62,980 nt of DNA from Peptococcaceae bacterium (GCA_012518875.1 JAAYRI010000033.1:1-62980); one strand, 5' to 3'. Counted from the stretch's first letter, positions 18,470 to 27,903 are shown. The notes: generated by a model from the letters alone, not told the origin. Numbers and translations are program-made.

Positions 18470-19126
18470 TTAATCGTTTTCAGGTTCTGATTCCGTAGCG
18501 GTCCCTTCCTCGTCCATTTCCTCCTCAGCAACGTGGTCTTCCTCTTCCTCTTCTTCCTCAGGCCTATCAGCGACAGTTACGGCAACCACAGCCACATCAG
18601 GTTCCGCCAAAATTTTAACCTCCGGCGCTGTAGATAATTCACCGATGGTCATAATGTCTCCTATTTCCAGTTCGGAGATGTCAATTTCTATTAACTCCGG
18701 AATTTCGGTAGCCAGACATTCTACCTCGATCTGGCGCATCGGTGTAGTCAAAATGCCACCGGCAGCAACACCGGGGGAGGTACCAACCAGATGTATGGGT
18801 ACTGTGGCATGGACCTTGTCTTTCAAGGAAATCTGGTGAAAATCCACATGTATTAAATCGCGGCGTACAGGATCATATTGCAACTCCTTCACCAACGCCT
18901 TGTATGTTTTTGTTTCACCGTTCTCTTTAATTTTCATGTTTATTAAGGCATTCTGACCCCATTTGGCCAGGGTTTTTCGCAGAGCTTTTAACTCAATAGC
19001 GATGGCCTCACTGCCCACATTTTTCCCATAAATAACAGCGGGGATCATACCGCTTTTTCTTAATTCACGTCTACTCGCTTTGCTTCTTTCTGTTCTTATT
19101 GTTCCTTCCAATTCGGCTTCTGCCAT
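18470..19126 (-). CDS. rplY: 50S ribosomal protein L25/general stress protein Ctc
   Basis: This is the long Ctc form of L25, which binds 5S rRNA. Residues 1-95 are the L25 beta-barrel (RTERSKASRRELRKSGMIPA), residues 98-190 the TL5/CTC C-terminal domain, and the last 30 residues are a highly acidic tail. ATG follows AAGAGGAGG, a strong ribosome site. It is followed by pth and is divergent from the PRC-barrel gene. Confidence 0.95.
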   Translation of the reverse strand: MAEAELEGTIRTERSKASRRELRKSGMIPAVIYGKNVGSEAIAIELKALRKTLAKWGQNALINMKIKENGETKTYKALVKELQYDPVRRDLIHVDFHQISLKDKVHATVPIHLVGTSPGVAAGGILTTPMRQIEVECLATEIPELIEIDISELEIGDIMTIGELSTAPEVKILAEPDVAVVAVTVADRPEEEEEEEDHVAEEEMDEEGTATESEPEND

Positions 19127-19233
19127 TATAAAACCTCCTCTTATAATTAATTATTCCCTTTATTTGTCATAAACATGCAGCAGCAGGAATATGAATTAGC
19201 TAAAGATATTTATGGATTTAAGGGGGCAAGAAG

Positions 19234-20019
19234 ATGCGGAAAAGCAAACGGTTTGCTTCCATGCCTGTATTTAGCCTGGAGGAAGGCCTGCATATCGGCA
19301 GCGTTAAGGAGATTGTTATCAGCCCTAACGATAAAAGGGTAGCCGCACTTATAATTGAACAAAAGGGCTGGTTTAGGGAACAAAAATTTATCCCTTATCA
19401 TAAAGTCTATAGTGTAGGAGACGATGCCATCACTATTGAAAAAACCAGCGGTGTGCAAAGGGCTACCGGCCTTCCTGATATAGTTAAGCTTTTAAAGGAC
19501 AAAATAAAAATTATCGGCGCTAAGATAGTAACTGAGAATGGCAACTTACTCGGTTTCATTGATGAGTATTATGTAGAAGTAGAAACCGGTAACATTACCG
19601 GGTTGGAATTCTCGGGCAACCTGATTAATAATGTGATTAAAGGTCGTGCCTTTCTTGACATCTCCTTTGTTCGGACCATCGGCCGAGAGATAGTCATTGT
19701 TAACAATGACGCCCCAGAAAATGTATTTAAGCTTGACGGTGGGCTGCAGGAAACCTTTAAAAACATGCGTGAAACCACCGGCCATCTCTGGGAAAATACC
19801 CGGCAAAAAACCAGGGACTTCAGCACCAGTGTTAACAGGTCCATCGAAAAGGTAAAAAAAGAAATAAGAAAAATAGAAGACGACGAAAAGGATTTTGCAG
19901 CCGGCGAAGACCCCAGGGATAGCATATCAGCTGGACCTTTCCCCGTCAATAAGCATGATTACTGCGATGAAAGGGAAGGATCAGGGCAGGGATCCCCCCC
20001 CACACAACATGGTCCCTAA
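19234..20019 (+). CDS. PRC-barrel domain protein
   Basis: Two PRC-barrel units are visible: residues 1-75 (ASMPVFSLEEGLHIGSVKEI) and 80-160 (IVTENGNLLGFIDEYYVEVE). A charged helical region follows (175-225) and then a short unordered tail. PRC barrels occur in RimM and in photosynthetic reaction centre H subunits; stand-alone forms in Firmicutes have no assigned role. There is no signal peptide or membrane segment. ATG follows AAGGGGGCAAGA. It is transcribed alone and ends at a terminator. Confidence 0.8.
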   Translation: MRKSKRFASMPVFSLEEGLHIGSVKEIVISPNDKRVAALIIEQKGWFREQKFIPYHKVYSVGDDAITIEKTSGVQRATGLPDIVKLLKDKIKIIGAKIVTENGNLLGFIDEYYVEVETGNITGLEFSGNLINNVIKGRAFLDISFVRTIGREIVIVNNDAPENVFKLDGGLQETFKNMRETTGHLWENTRQKTRDFSTSVNRSIEKVKKEIRKIEDDEKDFAAGEDPRDSISAGPFPVNKHDYCDEREGSGQGSPPTQHGP

Positions 20020-20081
20020 TGTATCCCAAATAACAGGTTAGGGAGCACCACCTGCTGCAAAAACCATCAATAGCACCGGTA

Positions 20082-20119
20082 AAATGCCCAAGATAATTTA
20101 GTTTCCTGGGCATTTTTTT
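20082..20119 (+). terminator. Intrinsic terminator after the PRC-barrel gene
   Basis: AAATGCCCA (20082-20090) pairs perfectly with TGGGCATTT (20107-20115), and seven T run from 20113 to 20119. Confidence 0.8.
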
Positions 20120-20183
20120 GTTTCTACCACCCCCTGTTATTATCATTCTTCCAGCCGATAGTATCGCAAATTTCATAGTATAG

Positions 20184-20213
20184 GAATTATTTACTAACAA
20201 TTTGTCCATAATT
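20184..20213 (+). promoter_or_regulatory. Candidate sigma-G promoter of sleB
   Basis: GAATT (20184-20188), 18 bp, CATAATT (20207-20213). Both boxes differ from the sigma-G consensus (GMATR/CATNMTA) only at the last base. sleB is a forespore sigma-G gene in Bacillus. Confidence 0.5.
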
Positions 20214-20269
20214 TAACTAGGAAAGATGGCCATAACAAATATTACCTGGACTGAAAGGAAAAAACATTG

Positions 20270-20935
20270 ATGACTAAATATATTAACAAGGTTTTCCCCA
20301 CAATACTTGCTATAACACTAGTTGTATCCTGTATAGTTGCGCCGCCTGCGGAATGCTCCACCAATCATGGCGGTGCCCAGCTTAGAAATCCTATTTTGAC
20401 TTATAAGGTACATAAAGGTGACACCTTATATGATATAGCTCTGGAACATCAGGTAAAACTATCTGCATTGCTGCAGGCCAATAACTTGACCGGCAGCCTA
20501 ATCAAACCGGGAGATATACTGACCTTGCCCCCCAGGGAGGGGAACAAATTATCAGAAAGCATATCGCCGGAGGAAATAACACTGCTGGCCAGGCTAATTT
20601 ATGCGGAAGCCCGTGGCGAAAGTTTTTTGGGACAGGTAGCTGTAGGAGCGGTGACATTGAACAGGCTCGTTAGTCAGGAATTCCCTAATACACTGACAAA
20701 GGTGATCTACCAGAAAACCAACAATGTATATCAATTTTCGCCAATAGGAGATGGCTCCATCAATATGGAGCCGGATGATCAAGCCATGTTTGCTGCTCTG
20801 CGGGCTCTATCCGGGGAGGATCCCACCGGCGGGGCATTGTTTTTCTACAACCCCGACATTAGTAAAGACGAGTGGATCCGCACCCTGCCGGTAATAAACA
20901 GAATCGGCAACCACGTTTTTGCCACCGGCGCTTAA
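20270..20935 (+). CDS. sleB: Spore cortex-lytic enzyme SleB type, LysM plus hydrolase domain
   Basis: SleB-type lytic transglycosylases break down cortex peptidoglycan during germination. A signal peptide (1-28) is followed by a LysM domain (about 45-90; YKVHKGDTLYDIALEHQVKL) and a Hydrolase_2 domain (105-221; LIYAEARGESFLGQVAVGAV with the catalytic Glu in YAEARGE). The peptidoglycan-binding module here is LysM; Bacillus SleB uses another type, so the exact paralogue is uncertain. ATG 20270 follows GAAAGGA. A terminator follows at 21020. Confidence 0.88.
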   Translation: MTKYINKVFPTILAITLVVSCIVAPPAECSTNHGGAQLRNPILTYKVHKGDTLYDIALEHQVKLSALLQANNLTGSLIKPGDILTLPPREGNKLSESISPEEITLLARLIYAEARGESFLGQVAVGAVTLNRLVSQEFPNTLTKVIYQKTNNVYQFSPIGDGSINMEPDDQAMFAALRALSGEDPTGGALFFYNPDISKDEWIRTLPVINRIGNHVFATGA

Positions 20936-21019
20936 ACTAGCCCCAGGAGATTGCAATAGCGCTTCAGATTAAGAAAATACATTTCCAAAACCCCGGTTGG
21001 TATCACCTTCAATAGTGAA

Positions 21020-21051
21020 ACAGGCACAGATCTGTGCCTGTTGGTTTTTTT
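21020..21051 (+). terminator. Intrinsic terminator after sleB
   Basis: ACAGGCACAGA and TCTGTGCCTGT (21020-21041) form an 11-bp perfect stem; a run of seven T ends at 21051. Confidence 0.85.
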
Positions 21052-21095
21052 AATCTATCAGACTCAACAATTCTTATCCTGATCAATCCCCTGTT

Positions 21096-22040
21096 TCAAT
21101 CGAACAATTTGCTGACTGAAAGATCCTGATGGATCCGAATGATCGCTTCACCAAGAAGTGGCGCCACAGTAAGGACTTTTATTTTATCACTCATTTTATC
21201 TTTTGGTACCGGGACAGTGTTAGTCATAATTACCTCTTTAATTGGCGCTTCTTCCAGCCGTTGGACAGCCGGCCCGGATAGGACAGCGTGGGTGCAACAC
21301 ACATAAATCTCCTTAGCACCCCACTTTTTCAGCGCTTCTGCACCTTTTGTAATGGTTCCTGCGGTATCAATGATGTCATCGATAATCACAACATTTTTAC
21401 CATTTATGCGCCCAATGAGTCCGGCAACCTCAGCTACATTCGGTTCCGGACGACGTTTGTCGATAATCGCTATGGTTGCCCCGATACGTTCGGCCAAGTC
21501 CCTGGCCCTGGTAACCCCACCCAGGTCAGGTGAGACAACCACCACATCATCGAGCCCCCTCTGTAGGATATATTCCGCCAGTATGGGAACACCGGGCAAA
21601 TGGTCTACCGGAATATCGAAAAAACCCTGGATTTGACCAGCATGGAGATCCATACAGAGAACCCTTCTGGCGCCTGCTGCTGTTACCAGGTTGGCTACCA
21701 GTTTAGCCGTAATGGGATCCCGGGCTCTAGTTTTGCGGTCTTGACGGGCATAACCGTAGTAGGGCATAACAGCAGTAATACGCCTGGCTGAGGCACGCCG
21801 CAAGGCATCGATCATAATCAGGAGTTCCATGATGTGTTCGTTTATCGGCGTACAGGTGGGCTGCACAATAAAGACATCTGCCCCTCTAACGCTTTCATTA
21901 ATAGTAACCTGGATCTCACCATCACTAAAATGGGTTACCTTTGCCTCTCCTACTGAAACGCCAAGGTATCCCGCTATCTCCTCAGCCAGTTCAGGGTTGG
22001 AATTACCTGCAAAGATCCTGAGCCTGTTGCGAGATGACAT
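21096..22040 (-). CDS. prs: Ribose-phosphate pyrophosphokinase
   Basis: Prs makes PRPP from ribose 5-phosphate and ATP for purine, pyrimidine, His, Trp and NAD synthesis. The 314 residues carry the ATP site [16 protein letters not shown], the flexible loop [15 protein letters not shown], and the PRPP signature [17 protein letters not shown] follows TTGGAGG. It follows glmU by 59 bp as in Bacillus (glmU-prs-ctc). Confidence 0.97.
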   Translation of the reverse strand: MSSRNRLRIFAGNSNPELAEEIAGYLGVSVGEAKVTHFSDGEIQVTINESVRGADVFIVQPTCTPINEHIMELLIMIDALRRASARRITAVMPYYGYARQDRKTRARDPITAKLVANLVTAAGARRVLCMDLHAGQIQGFFDIPVDHLPGVPILAEYILQRGLDDVVVVSPDLGGVTRARDLAERIGATIAIIDKRRPEPNVAEVAGLIGRINGKNVVIIDDIIDTAGTITKGAEALKKWGAKEIYVCCTHAVLSGPAVQRLEEAPIKEVIMTNTVPVPKDKMSDKIKVLTVAPLLGEAIIRIHQDLSVSKLFD

Positions 22041-22099
22041 CTAAAGCCTACCTCCAAATCTAAAATAATGGTCAAGCAAACCTCTCAACTATACCTTTT

Positions 22100-23473
22100 C
22101 TAACCCTTCTCCGACCTATCCCGTTCGTTCCAGCCCAGGATAACCTTTTGCTTGGATCTTTCTACTGCTAGAGACCCTGCCGGAACATCTTTGGTAATTG
22201 TGGAACCGGCACCTGTGATCGCACCGGCACCTATTTTCACAGGTGCCACCAGATTGGTATTGCTACCCGTTAATACACCATCATCAATCCTGGTGGGCCA
22301 CTTGTTATGCCCATCATAATTGCAAGTAATGGTTCCGGCCCCGATATTCACGTTTTTACCTAAATAGGCATCCCCCACATAGCTCAAATGAGACACCTTG
22401 CTGTTGTCCCCGACAACAGATTTTTTAACCTCGGAAAAGTTTCCTATCTTAACCCGACGCCCAAGGCTGTTTCCGGGGCGCAGATGTGAATAGGGCCCAA
22501 TAGAACAACCATCCCCTATCCTACTTTCCTCAATAAAAGAATGTTGGATGGACACACCATTACCTACTACCGTGTCAGTTAAATGAGCCCCGGGTCCAAT
22601 AACACAATCTTCACCAATAACTGTAACGCCTTCAATAAAGGTACAGGGATGAATTATTGTATCCTGCCCCACTCGGACTTTTTTATCAATGAAGGTACTC
22701 TGTGGATCCGTTATTGTTACACCGGAAAACATCAGTTCCGACAAAATATTGCGGCGCATATAACACTCCGCTTCAGCAAGCTGCACCCGGTCGTTAATAC
22801 CTTTTACCTCCAGCGGGTTGGCCAATGCTACTGCCTCCACCCGCCTGCCCCGTTCCACATTTTTTTCAATAATATCGGTGAGGTAGTATTCACCCTGGGC
22901 ATTGTCAGTGGAAAGATTACCTAAATCAGCAAAGAGACCAGCAGATTTAAAACAATATATCCCTGTGTTAACCTCACAAATCTGTAATTCTTCCGGGGCA
23001 GCATCTCTTTGTTCCACTATTTTAGCAATGCCGCCTTGACGATTTCTCACCACCCGACCGTACCCGGTGGGGTTTTCCAGAATTGTGGTTAAAACGGTTG
23101 CTACCGCATTAGTTGACTTGTGGCTACGGATTAGCCCGGTTAATGTTCCCGCTTTTATTAACGGGGTGTCTCCACACAGTACCAGCACATGACCGCTAAA
23201 ATTATTCAAAAAGGGACCGGCCTGTAGCAAAGCATGAGCAGTCCCCAGCTGTTCCGGCTGATGAACAATTTGTGCCCGTCCGGCAACCTCACGAACAACC
23301 TGATCGCCACCGTACCCAACCACAACTATTATTTTACTAATACCCGCTTCATGGGCTGCATCCAGGACATAGGACAACATTGTTTGGCCACAAACATTGT
23401 GCAGCACCTTGGGCAATTTTGATTTCATTCTTGTGCCTTTGCCGGCAGCAAGAACAACTGTCGCCAGATCCAT
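22100..23473 (-). CDS. glmU: Bifunctional GlmU: glucosamine-1-P acetyltransferase and UDP-GlcNAc pyrophosphorylase
   Basis: GlmU makes UDP-GlcNAc for peptidoglycan. Residues 1-230 form the uridylyltransferase (VVLAAGKGTRMKSKLPKVLH; LCGDTPLI). Residues 250-457 form a left-handed beta-helix acetyltransferase of hexapeptide repeats, including GAGTITCNYDGHNKWPT. The length of 457 is normal. ATG follows AAGGGGGG. It lies between spoVG and prs as in Bacillus. Confidence 0.97.
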   Translation of the reverse strand: MDLATVVLAAGKGTRMKSKLPKVLHNVCGQTMLSYVLDAAHEAGISKIIVVVGYGGDQVVREVAGRAQIVHQPEQLGTAHALLQAGPFLNNFSGHVLVLCGDTPLIKAGTLTGLIRSHKSTNAVATVLTTILENPTGYGRVVRNRQGGIAKIVEQRDAAPEELQICEVNTGIYCFKSAGLFADLGNLSTDNAQGEYYLTDIIEKNVERGRRVEAVALANPLEVKGINDRVQLAEAECYMRRNILSELMFSGVTITDPQSTFIDKKVRVGQDTIIHPCTFIEGVTVIGEDCVIGPGAHLTDTVVGNGVSIQHSFIEESRIGDGCSIGPYSHLRPGNSLGRRVKIGNFSEVKKSVVGDNSKVSHLSYVGDAYLGKNVNIGAGTITCNYDGHNKWPTRIDDGVLTGSNTNLVAPVKIGAGAITGAGSTITKDVPAGSLAVERSKQKVILGWNERDRSEKG

Positions 23474-23583
23474 CCGGCGACCCCCCTTGCATAATGAATT
23501 ATACCAGTATAAAAACGCTTACCATTATACCCAACGTTTTAAATTTATTCAACAAGTAATGCCCATTTCCTCTAATTTTAAAA

Positions 23584-23607
23584 CAAAAAGAGAGCTTGCG
23601 CTCTCTC
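23584..23607 (-). terminator. Intrinsic terminator after spoVG
   Basis: AGAGAGC (23589-23595) pairs with GCTCTCT (23600-23606) around TTGC; TTTTTG follows on the minus strand. Confidence 0.75.
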
Positions 23608-23619
23608 ATTCAATTAAAA

Positions 23620-23880
23620 TTAAAGGTTGTTTACATTTTCGTATGCATTTAATACAGCGCTTTGGATTACCTCCCGGGCCGAGGAAGTAATCGGGTGTGC
23701 TATGTCGCGGAACTCGCCGTCCGGGGTTTTTCTGCTTGGCATTGCAACAAACAAGCCATTATGGCCCTCGACCACCTTAACATCATGAATAACAAAGGCA
23801 TCATCAAAAGTAACAGATACAATAGCCTTCATTCTACCCTCGCTTAGTACCTTCCTTACCCGCACGTCAGTAACTTGTAT
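23620..23880 (-). CDS. spoVG: Regulator SpoVG, apparently started at ATA
   Basis: SpoVG is a small nucleic-acid-binding regulator made early in sporulation under sigma-H. The core [14 protein letters not shown]-like segment, [17 protein letters not shown] and the C-terminal helix are intact. Standard start codons allow only GTG at 23865, which removes the conserved N-terminus and lies 21 bp past the ribosome site. The frame extended to ATA at 23880 reads [11 protein letters not shown] and aligns with the family start M(E/Q)VTDVR. The strong site AAGGTGGTGA (23896-23887) is six bases before this ATA, and a stop lies two codons upstream of it (TGA ATC TTT ATA). I therefore place the start at ATA, or there is an ATG-to-ATA change or base error. 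Confidence 0.8.
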   Translation of the reverse strand: MQVTDVRVRKVLSEGRMKAIVSVTFDDAFVIHDVKVVEGHNGLFVAMPSRKTPDGEFRDIAHPITSSAREVIQSAVLNAYENVNNL

Positions 23881-23921
23881 AAAGATTCACCACCTTCCAC
23901 GCTGGTACCCCGACAAATGTT

Positions 23922-23950
23922 ATCTTCTGCATTAGCTACCATAATCCTTC
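23922..23950 (-). promoter_or_regulatory. Sigma-H promoter of spoVG
   Basis: On the minus strand GAAGGATTA (23942-23950) matches the sigma-H -35 RnAGGAwww at all positions; after 11 bp GCAGAAGAT (23922-23930) matches the -10 RnnGAATww at eight of nine. spoVG is the classic sigma-H gene of Bacillus. Confidence 0.75.
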
Positions 23951-23984
23951 TTATTTCCAATTATTTAAGAAATATTTCCCTATA

Positions 23985-25202
23985 TTATGAAATTACAGTC
24001 GGTGTATAGTCGTGGTGTGCAAGCAGTAGCACTATTTCATCAATGTGTTTCTTATCCCTGGTTTCCAAAACTAGTTCAACTTCAGCCTGTTTTAAAGGAA
24101 TATTGGGTTTGATACGATCATGTAAAACCGAAATGACATTAGTGCGGGTAGAGGCCAGCAGAGTGAGAAGTTTACCCAAATTACCCGGTTGGTCCTTAAT
24201 TAGAGCGCGCATGCGTACATAACGCCCTGTTTTAGCCAGTCCACGTTCGATGATCATGGATAGAATATTGACATCGATATTACCGCCGCTGAGCAGGGCT
24301 ACCGTCCTAATATCCGCTAGAGAAACCTTCCGATAAAGCAGGGCTGCTAATCCGGCAGCCCCTGCCCCTTCAGCCACTATTTTGGATCTTTCCAACAACA
24401 TTAAAATAGCACCCGCTATTTCTTCATCATCAACAGTCACAATTTCATCCACATATTCTTGTATAATCGGAAAGGTCAGGGTACCTGGTCTTCTTACGGC
24501 GATACCGTCCGCAAATGTACAGGTGGCTTCAGTCTCTACTAAGAGGGGTTTTTTAGCAGAAAGGTAGACTGCTGGGGCACCAGCAGCCTGCACGCCGATC
24601 ACACGTATGCCGGGCCGGAGATGCTTCAAGGCATAGGAAACCCCAGCGATCAGCCCCCCACCACCAATTGGAATTACAACCGCCTCGATATCTGGAATAT
24701 CCTTTAGCAATTCCAGGGCTATGGTTGCCTGGCCTGCCATCACCTCCAGGTCGTTAAAACTGTGCACAAGGGTGGCACCGTTTTTTTCCTGTAGTTCCAC
24801 AGCATGATTATAAGCGTCATCATAACCACCGGCAGCTAAAACCACCCTGGCACCATAACTTTGCGTGGCTACAATCTTGGAAATAGGGGCACCGGAGGGC
24901 ATCACTATGGTGCAGGGTAAACCGGCTCTGGCAGCGGCATAGGCTACACCCTGGGCATGGTTCCCGGCGGAAGCAGCAATTACACCATGACAACCGACCC
25001 CAACCAAACTCATTACCTTATTGTACGCCCCCCGAATTTTAAAAGAGCCTGTTTTTTGCATGTTTTCAAGTTTTATGTAAACCCTTGCCCCGCTCATCTT
25101 GCTAAAACTATTGGAATAGTACAGTGGGGTGTGATAAGCAATCCCGTCGAGATGCCTGGCGGCATCATTGATTTTTTCCATAGTTAGTACCCTATTGACC
25201 AA
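23985..25202 (-). CDS. ilvA: Threonine ammonia-lyase with ACT domain
   Basis: This PLP enzyme deaminates threonine to 2-oxobutyrate, either for isoleucine synthesis or threonine breakdown. The 405 residues contain the PLP lysine motif KTGSFKIRGA, the Ser/Gly loop SAGNHAQGVA and the glycine loop PIGGGGLIAG; an ACT domain occupies about 325-405. One ACT domain and this length match the short TdcB/IlvA form of Clostridia. The start is TTG 25202 or ATG 25181; ribosome sites do not decide. A biosynthetic role is more likely, since no tdc genes are near. Confidence 0.88.
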   Translation of the reverse strand: MVNRVLTMEKINDAARHLDGIAYHTPLYYSNSFSKMSGARVYIKLENMQKTGSFKIRGAYNKVMSLVGVGCHGVIAASAGNHAQGVAYAAARAGLPCTIVMPSGAPISKIVATQSYGARVVLAAGGYDDAYNHAVELQEKNGATLVHSFNDLEVMAGQATIALELLKDIPDIEAVVIPIGGGGLIAGVSYALKHLRPGIRVIGVQAAGAPAVYLSAKKPLLVETEATCTFADGIAVRRPGTLTFPIIQEYVDEIVTVDDEEIAGAILMLLERSKIVAEGAGAAGLAALLYRKVSLADIRTVALLSGGNIDVNILSMIIERGLAKTGRYVRMRALIKDQPGNLGKLLTLLASTRTNVISVLHDRIKPNIPLKQAEVELVLETRDKKHIDEIVLLLAHHDYTPTVIS

Positions 25203-25305
25203 GGTGGATCATACTCCTTAATAACCCTTCCCTACCGAAAATAGTATTAAACCCACCCTGTTTTTTTATTCCGGATTTAATGTCCGCACCCGGTAAACCT
25301 TGTAC

Positions 25306-25329
25306 AAAAAAACGGCCTAATAGGCCGAT
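25306..25329 (-). terminator. Intrinsic terminator after the gntR-nucleotidyltransferase pair
   Basis: CGGCCTA (25313-25319) pairs with TAGGCCG (25321-25327); seven T follow on the minus strand. The apparent loop is a single base, so two or more inner pairs must open to form the loop. Confidence 0.75.
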
Positions 25330-25405
25330 TTCAATGGAAAGGGAACTGATCCCCCTTCATGACACTTATACATGTTTAGAAAAGCTTTTCAGTTTGGTTA
25401 TGGAT

Positions 25406-26164
25406 TCAATCCCTTTTGATAGCCTTTAATACCAGCTCATAATCACCTGGTTTGTCCACATCCACACCTACTTCCGGATATCTGGAGACTACCACTACCC
25501 CTTTAATGCCACCAAGTAGCCGGCAAACCTTTTCTTCAGCTTCCTTCAATGTAAGCAGGTGCATCAAAAATTTTATAACGAATCTTACACCCAGCATACG
25601 ACAGAGCGCCAGAGGACTTTTGCGCAGGCTGATGATTTTGCCGCCATTTTCCATACATTTTTTATACACGGTGGGGTTAAGCAAAAAGAGGTTCCCGCCG
25701 GTAAATACCCCCTCCTTTAATTTTACATATGTACGGCGGGCAGCGGGGAATTTCTCTTCTACTACCATCTTCTCAATAACCGGGAAATATAGATCGCCAC
25801 CCATATCCTCACATAGTTCAAGAAAATCATCAACTGCCTGTGGTGTTAGCAAGGGTATGTCTGAGGTGACCAGGAGGATCCTTTTCGCATCTGACAAAAT
25901 ATTTAGCCCGACCCCAATATTTTCTAGAATGCCACCCTGGGAGGGAGCTGTAGATGTCCGTTGATCAAAAGGCAGACCGGCAAGATCCTCAGTCGGGCCG
26001 ATAATCAAAACCCGCCCCACCTGCCGTGCCCGCAACAGTGCATCTACCACATACTCAACCATTGTTTTGGCGCCAAGGGGGATTAGGGCCTCATGGCTAA
26101 CCGTACTGCATTCCCTTAGGGGGCCGTTGTTGGGGCTACCGGCCAGGACAACGGCATCTACCAT
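25406..26164 (-). CDS. MobA-like NTP transferase domain protein
   Basis: The N-terminal half is a nucleotidyltransferase fold: AVVLAGSPNNGPLRE is a relaxed version of the GxGTRM loop, and LLVTSDIPLLTP carries the metal-binding Asp. The last 100 residues (TYVKLKEGVFTGGNLFLLNP onward, ending GVDVDKPGDYELV) also follow the MobA/IspD pattern. The substrate is unknown; molybdopterin and sugar phosphates are both possible. Its ATG overlaps the gntR stop by one base (TAATG), so translation is coupled to the regulator. Confidence 0.72.
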   Translation of the reverse strand: MVDAVVLAGSPNNGPLRECSTVSHEALIPLGAKTMVEYVVDALLRARQVGRVLIIGPTEDLAGLPFDQRTSTAPSQGGILENIGVGLNILSDAKRILLVTSDIPLLTPQAVDDFLELCEDMGGDLYFPVIEKMVVEEKFPAARRTYVKLKEGVFTGGNLFLLNPTVYKKCMENGGKIISLRKSPLALCRMLGVRFVIKFLMHLLTLKEAEEKVCRLLGGIKGVVVVSRYPEVGVDVDKPGDYELVLKAIKRD

Positions 26165-26838
26165 TAGCCTTCTTCCTCCCTAATGGCGTTTATTAGGTTT
26201 TGTTCAGCGTTTTCCATGTGTTCACTGGCCAATTTATTTGCCAGATCAACATCGCGTTCGCAAATCGCCTCAATAATTTTCTTATGCTCATCTACAGCTA
26301 TTTTAAGTCTTCCCGGGACGGATAAGGATGTCAATCGGAAACGGTTAATCTGTTCTGAGAGATTTTTTATTATTTGAGTCAGCCTGCGGTTACGTGAGGC
26401 TGTGTATATTAACTCATGGAATTCATTGTCTTTTTTAACAACAGTCAAGACATCCTCCTCCCCGCTAATCTGATAAATGACCTTCTCCAGTTCTTCCATT
26501 TCCTCCTCAGTAATTCTTTCTGCAGCCAGGCCTGCGGCCAGCCCTTCCAGGGCTGATCGAACTTCGAAAACGTCCGCAATGTCTTTAACGGAGACACCGG
26601 CCACATAGGCCCCCCTGCGGGGGACCATTACTACAAAGCCATCCAGTTCCAGTTTGCGGATAGCCTCCCGCACAGGAGTACGGCTAACTCCCATTTCTTC
26701 AGCCAGTTGAATTTCCATCAAGCGTTCACCGGGCCTAAGTTTACCGTGAATAATCGCTTTCCGGAGGGAGTCAAAAACCAATTCCCTGAGGGGTTTATAA
26801 TCATTCAACTTGATCGGTACCAATCTTGGCTGTTGCAT
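26164..26838 (-). CDS. GntR-family regulator, FCD type
   Basis: A winged HTH at residues 12-78 (LREAIIHGKLRPGERL-like segment; EEMGVSRTPVREAIRKLELD) is followed by an all-helical FCD ligand domain (85-215) with the metal ligands of the family (ExxH pattern in DNEFHELIY and VDEHKKI). The effector is unknown. ATG follows GGGGGG. It is coupled to the nucleotidyltransferase and sits where Bacillus has purR after ispE, but it is unrelated to PurR. Confidence 0.9.
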   Translation of the reverse strand: MQQPRLVPIKLNDYKPLRELVFDSLRKAIIHGKLRPGERLMEIQLAEEMGVSRTPVREAIRKLELDGFVVMVPRRGAYVAGVSVKDIADVFEVRSALEGLAAGLAAERITEEEMEELEKVIYQISGEEDVLTVVKKDNEFHELIYTASRNRRLTQIIKNLSEQINRFRLTSLSVPGRLKIAVDEHKKIIEAICERDVDLANKLASEHMENAEQNLINAIREEEG

Positions 26839-26917
26839 ACTCTTCCCCCCTGTTTAATATATACAGTATACTAGATTATTTTAACCCCCAGCGCACTTTA
26901 CTGCAAGTGTCAACCCT

Positions 26918-27772
26918 TTAGCCGTCAATAGTTGCAGTAACAAACACCTGATCACCATCATTTTTATAACAGCTGGCAATAGCTCGGGCTGTTTCCATGT
27001 CCTTAGCCAGCCCAAAAACAGTTGGCCCGCTTCCGGACATAAGCGCACCAAGAGCGCCCGCCCTGATTAACTTTTCTTTGATCCTTGCAACCTCCGGATG
27101 CATTTTAATTGTTACTGATTCCAGGGCATTAGCCAGGTTTTGTGCTATACCACCAATATTTTTGTTTTTAATGGCATCCGCCATTGCCCTGTTGTTAGGC
27201 CTATTTACCGCCGGACCCGGGGTATAACCCTGGTAAACGCAAGCTGTAGAAACACTGAATTGAGGCTTTACGAGTACCAGTCCCAGGTAGGGACAGGCCG
27301 GTAGCCTCTCCAACTGTTCGCCCCTGCCTTTGGCAAGAGCAGTGCCGCCTAAAAGGCAAAAAGGTACATCAGAACCCAATTGTTCACCAAGAAACATCAG
27401 CTCCGATAAGGATAACCCAATTCCCCACAGTTTATTTAGCGCCAAAAGTGTTGCTGCCGCGTCGCTGGATCCTCCCCCCAAGCCGGCAGCAACCGGTATG
27501 GCCTTTGCCAGTCTAATTTTTACACCAGCCCTAATTTTTCCCCGCCTACGTATTAGTTCAGCCGCCCGCCGGACAAGGTTATCTGGGCCGGGGTTCAGAT
27601 TAGCTCCTTCAATTGTTAGTGTAATATCCCGGCTGGAAAGGACGAACTCAAGAACATCGTGCAGCTCAATTGTCTGCATTACCATTTCGACCTCATGATA
27701 CCCATCCGGCCTTTTACCAAGGACATCCAGGGTCAAATTTATTTTTGCCCTGGCCACAGTGGTAAGGGTCAC
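26918..27772 (-). CDS. ispE: 4-diphosphocytidyl-2-C-methyl-D-erythritol kinase
   Basis: IspE catalyses the ATP-dependent step of the MEP isoprenoid pathway. GHMP kinase motifs are present: KINLTLDVLGKRPDGYHEVE, the ATP loop PVAAGLGGGSSDAAA, and GALMSGSGPTVFGL. I start at GTG 27772 because GGAGGGGGG lies seven bases upstream; the longer reading from TTG 27790 would include this ribosome site. The length of 284 residues is typical. It heads the ispE-gntR group and is divergent from the L,D-transpeptidase gene. Confidence 0.95.
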   Translation of the reverse strand: MTLTTVARAKINLTLDVLGKRPDGYHEVEMVMQTIELHDVLEFVLSSRDITLTIEGANLNPGPDNLVRRAAELIRRRGKIRAGVKIRLAKAIPVAAGLGGGSSDAAATLLALNKLWGIGLSLSELMFLGEQLGSDVPFCLLGGTALAKGRGEQLERLPACPYLGLVLVKPQFSVSTACVYQGYTPGPAVNRPNNRAMADAIKNKNIGGIAQNLANALESVTIKMHPEVARIKEKLIRAGALGALMSGSGPTVFGLAKDMETARAIASCYKNDGDQVFVTATIDG

Positions 27773-27860
27773 TAGCGGTCCCCCCTCCAATAATCAGTTA
27801 GCCGTAAGGACAAAATAATCCTCTTTTTAACAATAAAAAACATTTAATACAGAACACTAA

Positions 27861-27868
27861 CATACTAT
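27861..27868 (+). promoter_or_regulatory. Sporulation-type -10 box before the L,D-transpeptidase
   Basis: CATACTAT fits the -10 consensus of sigma-E (CATACAnT) and sigma-G (CATNMTA). I find no convincing -35 for either, so the sigma factor is undecided. Confidence 0.3.
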
Positions 27869-27903
27869 ATTATAAGCATTTATCTGCAAAGGGGGATTAA
27901 CCT

